Assembly (NCBI GenBank): GCA_934636465.1
Contig: CAKUAR010000010.1
Coordinates: forward strand, 4,777 to 68,776
Source of the DNA: an uncultured Muribaculaceae bacterium
GTDB taxonomy: Bacteria; Bacteroidota; Bacteroidia; Bacteroidales; Muribaculaceae
Length of the DNA stretch: 64,000 nucleotides
Direction of reading: 5' to 3'
Shown here one piece after another: positions 46,398 to 55,652 of the stretch (within the stretch, counting starts at the first letter, position 1; each line of letters opens with the position of its first letter). Below the pieces are notes generated by a model. The model was given only the letters and a program-made list of their open reading frames with translations, was not told the origin of the DNA and searched no databases. Both the position numbers and the translations under genes were made by a program.

Positions 46398-47696
46398 TTA
46401 CTCTTTATTTCTCTTTCTTCTCAACGATTTCAGGCTAAATTTCACCACCATGTGGGTCCTGTTGACCACAAGCAGCACAAGCAGCACTCCCAGATAACCC
46501 AGCAGCATGTCGCCCAGCACCGGTTTTGACCAGCCGCTGTTGTCAAAGTCGTCGAGGCTGAACGACCGCTTCTGCATCTCTTGCTGCGATATTGAGCCAA
46601 ACGTGCGTTTCCATTTTATCACGCCATCAGTCACACACACCACCGCCGGATTTCCTCTTGCTATCATCTTCAGCTGGCTGTCGTCCATTTCAAGCATCTT
46701 GTAAGCAGGCATCGATATGTCGTTCCACTGTTCTTTTTCAGCTGCCGCGGCCGAAGTCACGCCCACCACTGTCACGCCCTGCTTTGTGGCGTTTTCACAC
46801 AGCTCGTTGATGCCAAACGTGTATGCTATATCCACCTTTGGCAGGTCTGGAAACAGCAACATCAGCACCTGCCCCTTACCGGTGAGCACTTCTTCTGTCA
46901 CGTCTTCGCCGTCGTCATACATCGACACCATGTTTTCCGCCACGCTCGGTGTTTTGGGTCTGGCTGGCTCTTTCACACGGCGGTCCACATAGTTCCAGTC
47001 ATCGTCGGGCAGGCTGTCTATCGTGAATTCCTTTTGCACCCCACCCTTTTCATACAAAAATATGTAGTCGGCCTCGTCGCTGCCAGTTTCGCGCGCCACC
47101 AGGCGGCTGCCCACCTTGAATGGGCGGAAATCCAGCAGAGGCTGGTCGTTGTAGCCTATCATCAGCACACTCAGCACAAACACAAACGACACAAATGCCA
47201 CAATCCACTGCACTGCCGGGCCAAACACACACGGCACCTTTTTGTTAAACGGCACCAAAAACGCTATCATCAGCGTCAACGCCACGTTTTTCCCGAACGT
47301 GGCCCAGTTGCTTATCACCACGGCGTCGCCAAAGCACCCGCAATCGGGCACAGCGTCGGTCAGAGCCAAATAAAGCGTCAGCGGCAGCATCACAAGCATC
47401 ATCATGCCAGTGAGCAGCACTCCTCCACGCCTGAAAGCACCGAGCAGCACCGACACGCCGAGCACAAACTCCACCACAGCCACTGCAAACGCGCCAAACA
47501 GCGCCACATTCTCCATGCCCTGCATGCCAAATGTGGCAAAATATTCCGAGAACTTGTAGAACGAACCCCAAGGGTCAATCCCCTTCACAAAGCCCGAAAA
47601 CACAAACACTGCGCCCACCACCAGGCGGCACAGCACCACAAGAGCTTTCGTCACTTTCTTGTCGGCAGCGTTGGCCAGAACAGCACCCAACGTCAT
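46398..47696 (-). CDS. DoxX/MauE-like membrane protein (BT_3928 family)
   Basis: A 432-aa protein. The first ~190 residues form a DoxX/MauE-like four-helix membrane region with FVFSGFVKGIDPWGSFYKF, the redox-like DCGCFGD motif and NWATFGKNVALTLMIAF. The middle is periplasmic with a thioredoxin-like fold prediction (QVLMLLFPDLPKVD, GVTVVGVTSA), and a last helix (about 400-420) precedes a basic tail. This architecture is the Bacteroidales BT_3928 family; function unknown, possibly envelope thiol or electron transfer. It overlaps DUF1599 by 4 nt. Confidence 0.88.
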   Translation of the reverse strand: MTLGAVLANAADKKVTKALVVLCRLVVGAVFVFSGFVKGIDPWGSFYKFSEYFATFGMQGMENVALFGAFAVAVVEFVLGVSVLLGAFRRGGVLLTGMMMLVMLPLTLYLALTDAVPDCGCFGDAVVISNWATFGKNVALTLMIAFLVPFNKKVPCVFGPAVQWIVAFVSFVFVLSVLMIGYNDQPLLDFRPFKVGSRLVARETGSDEADYIFLYEKGGVQKEFTIDSLPDDDWNYVDRRVKEPARPKTPSVAENMVSMYDDGEDVTEEVLTGKGQVLMLLFPDLPKVDIAYTFGINELCENATKQGVTVVGVTSAAAAEKEQWNDISMPAYKMLEMDDSQLKMIARGNPAVVCVTDGVIKWKRTFGSISQQEMQKRSFSLDDFDNSGWSKPVLGDMLLGYLGVLLVLLVVNRTHMVVKFSLKSLRRKRNKE

Positions 47697-48253
47697 TCCG
47701 TTCCCTCCATGTGCCTTATCAGGGCAAACACAGCATAGTTTATCATGTCTTGGTAGTTTGCCGCAATGCCCTCCGACACTTGCGTCTTGCCGCCGTTGTC
47801 CTCTATCGACTTTGCGCGCTCCACCTTAGTGAGAATGAAATCCACATAGCTGCTCGGCCGCATCTCGCGCCAAGCCTCGCCATAATCGGTATTTTTGGCC
47901 ATCATCAAGTTCTTTGTCTCGCCTATATATTTGTCATATAAGGCTATGGTCTCCTCGCGGCTCATGTCTATCACGTCAGAAAATCCGTGGTCAAGTTGAA
48001 TCAAGCCTATAACGCCATAATTCACAATCCCCACATACTCCGAGAACTTGTCGTCGCTGATTTTTGCACTACCATTCAATTCTATGGTGCGTATGCGCTT
48101 CGCGTTGATGAAAATCTGGTCGGTTATCGTCCGCGGACGGCTGATGCGCCACGAAGGCCCGTAATCAGCCATTTTTTTCACAAACAAGTCGCGGCACATG
48201 GCCACAACTTCATCATATTCCTTATTAGTGTCACACATGCGTTCAGTACACAT
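47693..48253 (-). CDS. DUF1599 (nucleotide modification associated domain 1) protein
   Basis: A 186-aa protein built from two copies of one domain: KKMADYGPSWRISRPRTITD with YVGIVNYGVIGLIQL (about residues 26-93) and MAKNTDYGEAWREMRPSSYV with YQDMINYAVFALIRH (about 117-182). Each copy keeps the DYG-x-W-R-x-RP motif. DUF1599 proteins are all-alpha and placed by Aravind and colleagues among nucleotide-modification associated domains; the biochemical role is unknown. First gene of the cluster, behind a consensus promoter. Confidence 0.9.
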   Translation of the reverse strand: MCTERMCDTNKEYDEVVAMCRDLFVKKMADYGPSWRISRPRTITDQIFINAKRIRTIELNGSAKISDDKFSEYVGIVNYGVIGLIQLDHGFSDVIDMSREETIALYDKYIGETKNLMMAKNTDYGEAWREMRPSSYVDFILTKVERAKSIEDNGGKTQVSEGIAANYQDMINYAVFALIRHMEGTE

Positions 48254-48275
48254 TTATATAGCTTTATCTCAACCA

Positions 48276-48307
48276 CAAAAGTAGTTATAAAACCACAAAA
48301 TAACAAA
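48276..48307 (-). promoter_or_regulatory. Promoter of the DUF1599-DoxX-tpiA operon
   Basis: TTTG (48304-48307), 20 nt, TACTTTTG (48276-48283) on the minus strand. The -33 element abuts the terminator stem of the candidate RNA, so the RNA's termination and this promoter overlap physically. Confidence 0.75.
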
Positions 48308-48340
48308 TGCCGGCAAGGTAGCTCCACCAAGCCGGCATTT
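48305..48340 (-). terminator. Terminator of the candidate RNA
   Basis: AAATGCCGGC (48305-48314) pairs perfectly with GCCGGCATTT (48331-48340); on the minus strand it is followed by a T-rich stretch. Confidence 0.75.
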
Positions 48341-48547
48341 TTATATCAAAAAACCACACCAAAGGATGTGATGAAACTCCGATAAATACAAGATTTGAGA
48401 GCATCCATATCTTTGTAATCCTCCGGTTTCCGTAGAAACACCAAGTAGGGTGAGGCCCGCCATTAATATGAATGCCGACTCGGCATTTCATAAAAAAATT
48501 GAAGAGTATCCCGATCTACTTTGATGTGGTCGTTTCTTTCATCTTTC
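48305..48547 (-). ncRNA. Candidate Bacteroidales-1 RNA
   Basis: A ~240-nt minus-strand transcript framed by a full promoter (48553-48584) and a hairpin terminator (48305-48340). Internal hairpins in transcript order: TATGaAATGCCG-AGT-CGGCATTCATA (about 48473-48498); CACC-loop-GGTG next to GTTTC-TACG-GAAAC, a UNCG-type tetraloop; and TACAAaGAT paired with ATCTTGTA. GATGAAA near the 5' end can pair with TTTCATC near 48370, closing the structure. The known Bacteroidales-1 motif is described (from memory) as promoter-framed, terminator-ended and usually near the L20 gene; rplT lies upstream on the same strand at 49981. Identity is an inference; the promoter-structure-terminator layout is seen. 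Confidence 0.6.
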
Positions 48548-48552
48548 TGATG

Positions 48553-48584
48553 CAAATTTAATCAAACTGCACCGCACCTCCAAA
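48553..48584 (-). promoter_or_regulatory. Promoter of the candidate RNA
   Basis: TTTG (48581-48584), exactly 20 nt, TAAATTTG (48553-48560) on the minus strand, with no protein gene following. Confidence 0.8.
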
Positions 48585-48652
48585 TATTATCGCCACTTAT
48601 TTTCCGCATTTATTTTTTGACCAAAACACGATGTTCTGCATCTGATTTGCAT

Positions 48653-48660
48653 TATCTTTG
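48653..48660 (+). promoter_or_regulatory. -7 promoter element, probably of the 48.9-kb gene
   Basis: TATCTTTG on the plus strand, about 290 nt before the start of the next gene, so the leader would contain the inverted repeat at 48734-48852. No clear -33 element. Confidence 0.45.
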
Positions 48661-48733
48661 CACCCAAGGGCACGGAAGTCGTTCCGCCCCACTACATTTT
48701 TTTTGACTTCATTAGAAGCGTTATGCTAATCTT

Positions 48734-48852
48734 GTAATTGGAAACGTAGGAAATTTCAGAATTGCACAAAGATAGCATAGTGGTTCTCACGCTAAAGCGT
48801 GGGCTGCTATAGCCATATCTGTGCACAAGGTTATCCTACGACCCCCAATTAC
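48734..48852. repeat. 119-bp imperfect inverted repeat
   Basis: Nested complementary blocks: GTAATTGG (48734-48741) with CCAATTAC (48845-48852); CGTAGGA (48745-48751) with TCCTACG (48834-48840); TGCACA (48763-48768) with TGTGCA (48820-48825); CACGCT (48788-48793) with AGCGTG (48796-48801) at the tip. Either a mobile-element-like or REP-like repeat or a structured leader. Confidence 0.8.
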
Positions 48853-48947
48853 GATGTGGCATTCGCAGCGCCACGCTTCACGCTTTTTTTTAATAACAAA
48901 CACAGTTCCCGAGGCCGCTGGAGAACTTTAAAAACTTTTACAATTTT

Positions 48948-49634
48948 ATGAAAAAAGCATTTTCATTAATCATGGCAATGATGCTAGCACTGACCACCTT
49001 CGCCCAAAAAGACGTAACGAAATTCCTCGGTATTCCTGTTGACGGAACCAAAGCCCAAATGATTGCCAAGCTCAAAGCCAAAGGCTTCACCCCAAGCACC
49101 AAATCCTACAAAAAGGGCGTCTTGACAGGAACATTCAACGGCCGAAAAGTTGACCTATACGTTGTCACCAACAACAATAAGGTTTATCGCATCATGGTCG
49201 CAGACCAGCAATCTGACAATGCGACAGACATCAAAATACATTTCAATAACTTATGCGAACAATTCAAAAACAACAAGAAATACATTTCTTTTGAAGACCA
49301 AACCATTCCAAAAGAAGAAAACATCTTGCATGAAATGATTGTAAATAACAAACGCTATCAAGCGTGTTTCTATCAAGCCCCTTCTGACACTGCGCACATA
49401 AAGAACGTCGCTATGACTGTTAGAGAAAAGTTATTGCAGAAATATTCTGAATATCAATTAGCAAATCCAACTGAAGAAATACAAAAAGAAGCCACAAGCG
49501 AAACAATGTCCGCATTTTTAGAAGATAGCCAAAATCGTTCTGTTTGGTTTATGATTTCGGAAAATTTCAGCAATTTTCAACTGGTTATGTATTATGACAA
49601 CGAATACAACAAAGCCAACGGTGAGGACCTATAA
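48948..49634 (+). CDS. Hypothetical exported protein, Bacteroidales-specific
   Basis: A 228-aa protein with a signal peptide (KKAFSLIMAMMLALTTFAQ). The mature part begins KFLGIPVDGTKAQMIAKLKA and continues GTFNGRKVDLYVVTNNNKVYRI, a pattern I recognise from uncharacterised Bacteroides and Prevotella lipid-free exported proteins without a named domain. The C-terminal 100 residues are polar and weakly conserved. Codon use is A/T-richer than in neighbours. It is flanked by repeats on both sides and lies between rplT and the candidate RNA. Confidence 0.8.
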   Translation: MKKAFSLIMAMMLALTTFAQKDVTKFLGIPVDGTKAQMIAKLKAKGFTPSTKSYKKGVLTGTFNGRKVDLYVVTNNNKVYRIMVADQQSDNATDIKIHFNNLCEQFKNNKKYISFEDQTIPKEENILHEMIVNNKRYQACFYQAPSDTAHIKNVAMTVREKLLQKYSEYQLANPTEEIQKEATSETMSAFLEDSQNRSVWFMISENFSNFQLVMYYDNEYNKANGEDL

Positions 49635-49882
49635 CCACAACTAACAAGGCGGCAACCAAGTAGTGCGGGCTATTGCCCCGGAAGTTGACATATTAGTAAT
49701 TCCATGTAGAGCAACATGAGCTATTGTATTCGTAACTCAGCAGAGTAACGTAAGCTATTGCCCCGGAGGGGCAAGTATGTTCATAACCCCCGACAGAGGA
49801 GCGCAGCGACGGTCGGGGGATAACCCACCACACACCTCAAGAAACAGCGTGCCGGAGGTACGCGTACAACGCCAACAGACGC
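49635..49882. repeat. Intergenic region with GGA-loop hairpin repeats
   Basis: Contains TTGCCCC-GGA-GGGGCAA (49759-49775), the stem CCCCCGAC (49787-49794) with GTCGGGGG (49812-49819) enclosing AGAGGAGCGCAGCGACG, and CGTGCCGGAGGTACGCGTAC (49848-49867). The latter two blocks recur at 60.4-60.5 kb. No gene is seen. Confidence 0.7.
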
Positions 49883-49940
49883 AAAAAACAAGCCAACGGC
49901 TTCAACCCACATGTGGGTCAAAGCCGTTGGTTTTAATTTT
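49883..49940. terminator. Bidirectional terminator at the end of rplT
   Basis: CCAACGGCTT (49893-49902) pairs with AAGCCGTTGG (49921-49930), with an inner palindrome ACCCACATGTGGGT. Minus strand: followed by TTGTTTTTTG, ending thrS-infC-rpmI-rplT. Plus strand: followed by TTTTAATTTT. Confidence 0.9.
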
Positions 49941-49980
49941 CTTGAGGCAGCTGGCTCAAGCCAGCCCATTCTCCATGTTT

Positions 49981-50331
49981 TTAGGCGTTCTTGGCTTTCT
50001 CAACGATTGCCTTGAAAGCTGCAGGGTTGTTCATAGCGAGGTCAGCGAGCACCTTGCGGTTAATCTCGATACCTGCCTTGTGAATAAGACCCATCAACTT
50101 AGAGTAAGAAAGATCCTCCAGACGTGCAGCTGCGTTGATACGCTGAATCCACAGTGCGCGGAAGTTGCGCTTCTTGTTCTTTCTGTCACGGTAAGCGTAA
50201 GTCAAACCTTTTTCCCAAGTGTTCTTGGCAACGGTCCACACATTCTTACGGGCACCATAGTAACCTCTTGTAAGTTTTAAAATCTTTTTACGTTTTGCTC
50301 TTGAAGCAACGTGATTTACTGATCTTGGCAT
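49981..50331 (-). CDS. rplT: Ribosomal protein L20
   Basis: A 116-aa basic protein of the large subunit, needed for early assembly. [55 protein letters not shown] and the C-terminal [20 protein letters not shown] match the family along the whole length. Last gene of thrS-infC-rpmI-rplT. Standing 124 nt from rpmI, it may be autoregulated as in other bacteria, but no leader structure was identified. Confidence 0.98.
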   Translation of the reverse strand: MPRSVNHVASRAKRKKILKLTRGYYGARKNVWTVAKNTWEKGLTYAYRDRKNKKRNFRALWIQRINAAARLEDLSYSKLMGLIHKAGIEINRKVLADLAMNNPAAFKAIVEKAKNA

Positions 50332-50455
50332 TTTCTTAAATTGTTTTGAGTGTTAGCGGCTTCAATTCCTTGTGGCTTGCTGCACTTTCGAGCTAATCAC
50401 TCGGTTAATAAAATGAAAAAAAATCTCTTAAATTAAAAGTGTGAAATTCGGCTTT

Positions 50456-50653
50456 TTACTTCATCACGAGAAGCTTTCTCACATTGTCGAGGTTAGCCTT
50501 GTCAACGATTGAAACATGAGTCAAATTTCTCTTCTGCTTCTTAGTCTTCTTTGTCAGAATGTGACTTTTGTAAGCATGTTTTCTTTTAATTTTTCCTGTT
50601 CCGGTAAAGAAAAATCTTTTTTTAGCACCGGAATTAGTCTTAACTTTTGGCAT
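50456..50653 (-). CDS. rpmI: Ribosomal protein L35
   Basis: A 65-aa basic protein: [40 protein letters not shown] and [13 protein letters not shown] match L35. Between infC and rplT, the conserved order. Confidence 0.97.
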   Translation of the reverse strand: MPKVKTNSGAKKRFFFTGTGKIKRKHAYKSHILTKKTKKQKRNLTHVSIVDKANLDNVRKLLVMK

Positions 50654-50737
50654 TTTAAATTAATTTAAAAAATTTATTATTAAGGGGACCAGGCACTTAC
50701 CAAGCCTAATGCCCCATTCTTTCTATTCTCTGCAATT

Positions 50738-51436
50738 TCAACCCTCAGCCTCTTCGCTGCTTGCTACGGCCTTTGGAGCTACTGGTGCAGCGCCCTCGGC
50801 TGGTTTCTTCTTGGCAGCGGCCGAAGCCTTCTTTGGAGAAATCATAATCGTCATTCGCTTGCCCTCAAGCACTGGCATCTGTTCCAGCTTGCCATAGTCC
50901 TCAAGGTCGTTGGCAAAGCGCAGCAGCAGCACCTCGCCCTGCTCCTTGAACACGATTGAGCGACCCTTAAAGAACACATACGACTTCACCTTCGCGCCTT
51001 CTTTCAAGAATTCGATGGCGTGCTTCAGCTTGAAATCATAGTCGTGGGAATCTGTTTGTGGCCCAAACCTGATTTCCTTGATGACAATCTTGGTTGACTT
51101 TGCCTTCTGCTCTTTCAGACGCTTGCGCTGCTGATACTGAAATTTCTGGTAGTCCATTATCTTGCAAACCGGCGGATTGGCCTGTGGAGCTATCTCTATC
51201 AAATCCAATCCCTGATTGTCTGCAATCTTTTGGGCTTTGAAGGTAGGATATATTCCTTCCTCAACATTATCGCCAACCAGACGCACCTCACGAGCCCTTA
51301 TCTGCTCGTTGATGGCATGGCTGTTTTTGTCATCATTTTTTCTGCCGTTGCGAAAACGGTCATTGTTGCCCCTCGGACCGTTGTTGTTACTGTTCATCGG
51401 TCGCTTGGGTCCTGTCCAAAAGGGTTTTTTCTCCAT
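50738..51436 (-). CDS. infC: Translation initiation factor IF-3
   Basis: A 232-aa factor, longer than the ~180-aa norm because of an N/G-rich N-terminal extension (about 1-35) and an alanine-lysine-rich C-terminal tail ([20 protein letters not shown]). Core motifs: [60 protein letters not shown]. The start is an ordinary ATG rather than the AUU used for autoregulation in Escherichia coli. It lies 9 nt after thrS. Confidence 0.97.
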   Translation of the reverse strand: MEKKPFWTGPKRPMNSNNNGPRGNNDRFRNGRKNDDKNSHAINEQIRAREVRLVGDNVEEGIYPTFKAQKIADNQGLDLIEIAPQANPPVCKIMDYQKFQYQQRKRLKEQKAKSTKIVIKEIRFGPQTDSHDYDFKLKHAIEFLKEGAKVKSYVFFKGRSIVFKEQGEVLLLRFANDLEDYGKLEQMPVLEGKRMTIMISPKKASAAAKKKPAEGAAPVAPKAVASSEEAEG

Positions 51437-51445
51437 TAAATATTG

Positions 51446-53380
51446 TTAAAATTTTGTCATTTTTGCTATATGAGCATTAATGTCGGCTGCAAAGGTAGTG
51501 ATTTTTTCGGAACCTTTATCACCTTCACCTTGTTTTCTTACCGAAACTTCCTCATTGTTAGCCTCTTTTTCTCCCACAATGAGCATATATGGAATTCGCT
51601 TCAACTCGTTGTCGCGAATCTTCTTGCCAATCTTCTCGTTGCGGTCGTCGATTGTGGCACGCACGCCATTTTCGTCAAGCACATCAACCACATGCTTTGC
51701 ATAGTCGTTGAATTTCTCGCTGATAGGCAGCACCACAGCCTGGTCGGGAGCAAGCCACAGTGGCAGATGTCCGGCAGTGTGCTCCAGAAGCACTGCGATG
51801 AAACGCTCAAGCGAACCAAATGGAGCGCGGTGTATCATCACCGGGCGGTGCTTCTTGTTGTCGGCGCCCACATACTCCAAGCCGAAACGCTCCGGCAGGT
51901 TGTAATCCACCTGAATTGTGCCGAGCTGCCAGCGACGGCCAAGGGCATCTTTCACCATGAAGTCGAGCTTAGGACCATAGAAAGCGGCCTCGCCGGTCAC
52001 CTGCTTAGCGTGGAGTCCTTTTTCCTCGCAAGCCTCTATGATGGCGCGTTCTGCTTTGTCCCACACTTCATCGGTTCCCACATATTTCTCTTTGTGTTTC
52101 GGGTCTCTCAACGAGATTTGAGCCTCGTAGTCAAAACCGAATGTTCTGAAGATGAACGATATGATGTCCATCACGCCCAAGAACTCTTGCTTCAGCTGGT
52201 CTGGTGTGCAGAACAGGTGGGCATCGTCTTGGCAGAAGCAGCGCACACGGGTCAATCCATGAAGCTCTCCGCTCTGCTCATAGCGATACACCGTGCCAAA
52301 CTCTGCAAAACGCAGAGGCAGGTCCTTGTAAGAGCGTGGCGATGAACGATAGATTTCGCAGTGGTGAGGGCAGTTCATTGGTTTCAAGAAATATTCCTCG
52401 CCCTCTTCTGGCGTGTGGATTGGCTGGAACGAGTCCTTGCCATATTTTGCGTAGTGACCAGATGTCACATAAAGCATCTTGTTGCCGATGTGCGGAGTGA
52501 TTACCTGCAAGTAGCCATACTTCTTTTGTATCTTGGTGAGGAATTCTTGCAGACGGTTGCGCAGAGCTGCTCCCTTTGGCAGCCACAACGGCAGACCAGG
52601 GCCCACATTCTGCGAGAATGTCCACAATTCCATTTCCTTGCCCAGCTTGCGGTGGTCACGCTTCTTGGCCTCCTCAAGTAGAGTCAGATACTCTTCCAGC
52701 ATCTTCTTCTTAGGGAATGTGATGCCATACACACGCACAAGCTGCTGGCGTTTCTCATCGCCGCGCCAATAAGCACCGGCAAGCGACAAAATCTTGATTG
52801 CCTTGATAGGTGCAGTGTTTGGAATATGCGGGCCCTTGCACAGGTCGGTGAAGTTGCCTTGTGTGTAGGTTGTGATGTGTCCGTCCTCAAACTCGCTGAT
52901 AAGTTCGCATTTCAGTTTCTGACCCTTGTCGCCAAAGAATTTCAGAGCGTCGGCCTTGCTGATGTCGTGGCGCACCACGTCTTCCTTCTTGGCTGCAAGC
53001 TCTGCCATTTTTTGCTCTATCTTTGGGAAATCGGCGCTTGTTATCACGTTCTCCCCTGGGTCTATATCATAGTAAAATCCGTTCTCAATAGCCGGACCTA
53101 TACCAAATTCTATTCCTTTGTACAACTCTTGCAATGCCTCGGCAAGCAAGTGAGCCGATGTGTGCCAGAAAGCGTGCTTTCCTTCCTCATCTTCCCATTT
53201 GAACAGTGCTATCTCGCCGTCCTTGTCAATTGGGCGTGAGATGTCCCATTCTTCATCGTTGAATTTTGCGGCAAGCACTTGGCGTACCAAGCCGTCACTG
53301 ATACTTTTTGCAATGTCGAGTGGCGTAACGCCTGCCTCAAATTGCTTCACACTTCCGTCAGGAAATTTAATGTTAATCAT
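51446..53380 (-). CDS. thrS: Threonyl-tRNA synthetase
   Basis: A 644-aa class II synthetase with full domain set: TGS domain (residues 1-62, [20 protein letters not shown]), editing domain with [14 protein letters not shown] and [12 protein letters not shown], catalytic core ([20 protein letters not shown] with the zinc-binding cysteine, [31 protein letters not shown]) and anticodon-binding domain ([20 protein letters not shown]). First gene of its operon. Confidence 0.98.
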   Translation of the reverse strand: MINIKFPDGSVKQFEAGVTPLDIAKSISDGLVRQVLAAKFNDEEWDISRPIDKDGEIALFKWEDEEGKHAFWHTSAHLLAEALQELYKGIEFGIGPAIENGFYYDIDPGENVITSADFPKIEQKMAELAAKKEDVVRHDISKADALKFFGDKGQKLKCELISEFEDGHITTYTQGNFTDLCKGPHIPNTAPIKAIKILSLAGAYWRGDEKRQQLVRVYGITFPKKKMLEEYLTLLEEAKKRDHRKLGKEMELWTFSQNVGPGLPLWLPKGAALRNRLQEFLTKIQKKYGYLQVITPHIGNKMLYVTSGHYAKYGKDSFQPIHTPEEGEEYFLKPMNCPHHCEIYRSSPRSYKDLPLRFAEFGTVYRYEQSGELHGLTRVRCFCQDDAHLFCTPDQLKQEFLGVMDIISFIFRTFGFDYEAQISLRDPKHKEKYVGTDEVWDKAERAIIEACEEKGLHAKQVTGEAAFYGPKLDFMVKDALGRRWQLGTIQVDYNLPERFGLEYVGADNKKHRPVMIHRAPFGSLERFIAVLLEHTAGHLPLWLAPDQAVVLPISEKFNDYAKHVVDVLDENGVRATIDDRNEKIGKKIRDNELKRIPYMLIVGEKEANNEEVSVRKQGEGDKGSEKITTFAADINAHIAKMTKF

Positions 53381-53441
53381 AATTATTTATAAATTTATTC
53401 GTGTGATACAAAGACACTAATACAATTTTTCAAACTGAATG

Positions 53442-53449
53442 CAAAGTTA
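53442..53449 (-). promoter_or_regulatory. -7 promoter element of the thrS operon
   Basis: TAACTTTG on the minus strand, 61 nt before the thrS ATG. Confidence 0.65.
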
Positions 53450-53546
53450 AGTCATTTCCCACTAATTTGCTACTACCGCACGGCACATTTTTGCGGCATT
53501 TTTACCGCTAGCGCACATCTTTGTGCCGGACATAGCCCAAGTGGCA

Positions 53547-55652
53547 TTAATTGTTCATGCGTTTCAGCACATTATAGCTCGGCAATATGCCCAGCTCCCC
53601 TGCCTTGCTCAGGTCGGCCACGCCCTTTTTCTTGTTGCCCATGCGCAGATACACAAGTCCGCGGTTGTAATATGCCTCGCCGAAGTTTGGCTTTATTTCT
53701 ATTGCCTGCGTGTAGCAGTTGATTGCCGAAGTGTAGTCTTCTTTGAGCAAATACAGATTGCCTTTGTTGTAGTAGGCATACACATTCTTCGGGGCGAGCT
53801 TTATCACCATGTCATAGTTGGTTTGTATCTCGTCGAGCAGCTTGGCGTTTTCCGCGTCATGCACCTTGCGCGACAAGGCTCTCTCGCCGCTGTTTTTAGC
53901 CGCCGGTCCGCCGTTTTCGCCTTCGTTTAGCTCATATTGCAGGAATTGCGCATTGCCTTTCAGATAATATGCCAGCGCAAACTTCGGACTTAGTGCTATG
54001 GCCTTGTTGGCGTCGTTGAGTGCCGAAGCCGCGTTTTTCACCATTATGAAGCTCATTGCCCTTGCAAAATAGTCAATTGAGCGCGGTGACTCGCCTGCCA
54101 GCACGCTGTTGTAATACTCTATGCTGCTAAACTGCTTCTTGATTTCAGCCTCGCTTATGTTGGCCATGCCGCGCGCCATGTGCAGAGTCATGGGCAGCAG
54201 GTTGGAGTTGTTTGCATCAGTGATTTCACGCACATACAGGGTGTTGTCGCCAAGCTGATTGTCGTCGCCGTAATACGATAAGAAAAACAGCGGCTCCGGC
54301 GTGATTTCCACATTCTGGTTTTGTATGTGCCCGCGCGATTTGCTTGCATACTCCGGTTTTATCTTGTTGTCGGTGTCAACCGTGAGCAGCGTGTTAAACT
54401 TGTTCATTATCTCCGACTCGCTCTCCATGTCCTCACCAGCCTCGGCACGCTTGTCTTTCTCCTGCATGGCCTTTGCCTCTATCTTTGCCGGGTCGTAGTG
54501 CGACACATGGGTCTTTTTGCGCTTGAACAGCGACAGGGCATAGTTGTAGTCCTTCTCGCCGCCTTTGGTGTTGCCCATCTGCCGCTTCGCCTCGCCCCGG
54601 GCTATGTAGCCAGCCTCAAATGCCGGATATTTCTTCAGCACGGCGTCGAAGTCAGCTATTGCCAGCTTGTGTTGGCCGGTCTTTTGATACAGTATGGCGC
54701 GGTTATAAAGAGCCATGAAGTTCGTTGGGTCGCTTTTCAGCACATAAGAGAAGTCTGTTATTGCCTTGTTGTTCTCGCCCACCTCGGCAAGCAGCAATCC
54801 ACGGTTGTAGTGCCCCTCAAGGCTCGTGGGGTCAAGGTCAACGGCATAGTTGTAGTCCGACATGGCCCCGAAATAGTCATCGAGATTATATTTCAGAAAC
54901 GCGCGGTTTATGAAGTAGCCGGCATAATATGGCTCAAGCTCTATCGCCTTGTTCATGTCGGCAAGGGCGGCTTTATAATCTTTCTTAAACACCGACTCTA
55001 TGTGCGCCCTAAGCGCATATGGGTTGGCGTTCACCTTTGATATTTCTATGCTTTTGTCCACATATTCCAGTGCCTTTGTGGTATCCTTGCGCGCCAGTTC
55101 CAGCTGCGCAAGACCGAAATAAGCCTTTTCATTGCCTTTGTCAAGTTTCAGCAAGCGGTGCCATGTGCTGTCGCTCGCGTCATATTGCTTCAATTCCTCT
55201 TCACACACGGCTTTGTTTTGCAAAAAAGTCTTGTCTTCAGGCATTTGTTCCAGTCCTTTGTCATAGTCTGCCACAGCGCCCTTGTAGTTACGCAGGTTCT
55301 GCCGCGCCACGCCTCTCACCTGATAAGCATCAACGATAAATGGATTTCTCTCTATGGCAAGCGTCGCGTCTTCCTCCGCGCCTTTGTAGTCGTCAAGACT
55401 TATCTTTGCTATTGCCCTGTAGAAGTATGGCTCTGCCAAATAAGGCTTGATTTTTATTACTTGATTGAAGTATTGTATCGAGAGAATGTAGTCCTCAAAA
55501 TACAGGGCGTTGCGCCCTATGTTCAGCACGTGGTCGGTGTTGATTTGCCCAAAAGTTTTTACCGGTGCAGCCAGCAGCGCCAGCAGCACAAGTGCCCGCA
55601 GTGCCGCTTTGGCATATTTAGTTTTAATCTCTTTAATCTTAGTTTTTCTCAT
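53547..55652 (-). CDS. Exported tetratricopeptide repeat protein
   Basis: A 701-aa protein with a signal peptide (about residues 14-36, ALRALVLLALLAAPVKTFGQ). Eight or more TPR units run from about 45 to 380 (repeated patterns such as AYFYRAIAKISLDDYKGAEE and GHYNRGLLLAEVGENNKAIT), an unassigned spacer of ~150 residues with charged stretches follows, and three more TPRs close the protein (AYYNKGNLYLLKEDYTSAIN, AYYNRGLVYLRMGNKKKGVA). It is probably a periplasmic scaffold. Similar proteins are widespread in Bacteroidales; partner unknown. Confidence 0.9.
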   Translation of the reverse strand: MRKTKIKEIKTKYAKAALRALVLLALLAAPVKTFGQINTDHVLNIGRNALYFEDYILSIQYFNQVIKIKPYLAEPYFYRAIAKISLDDYKGAEEDATLAIERNPFIVDAYQVRGVARQNLRNYKGAVADYDKGLEQMPEDKTFLQNKAVCEEELKQYDASDSTWHRLLKLDKGNEKAYFGLAQLELARKDTTKALEYVDKSIEISKVNANPYALRAHIESVFKKDYKAALADMNKAIELEPYYAGYFINRAFLKYNLDDYFGAMSDYNYAVDLDPTSLEGHYNRGLLLAEVGENNKAITDFSYVLKSDPTNFMALYNRAILYQKTGQHKLAIADFDAVLKKYPAFEAGYIARGEAKRQMGNTKGGEKDYNYALSLFKRKKTHVSHYDPAKIEAKAMQEKDKRAEAGEDMESESEIMNKFNTLLTVDTDNKIKPEYASKSRGHIQNQNVEITPEPLFFLSYYGDDNQLGDNTLYVREITDANNSNLLPMTLHMARGMANISEAEIKKQFSSIEYYNSVLAGESPRSIDYFARAMSFIMVKNAASALNDANKAIALSPKFALAYYLKGNAQFLQYELNEGENGGPAAKNSGERALSRKVHDAENAKLLDEIQTNYDMVIKLAPKNVYAYYNKGNLYLLKEDYTSAINCYTQAIEIKPNFGEAYYNRGLVYLRMGNKKKGVADLSKAGELGILPSYNVLKRMNN

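Noticed and set aside
48285..48491. 68-codon minus-strand frame in the intergenic region after rplT
   Set aside because: It lies wholly inside the candidate structured RNA and runs through its terminator stem; the frame is a by-product of the RNA sequence.
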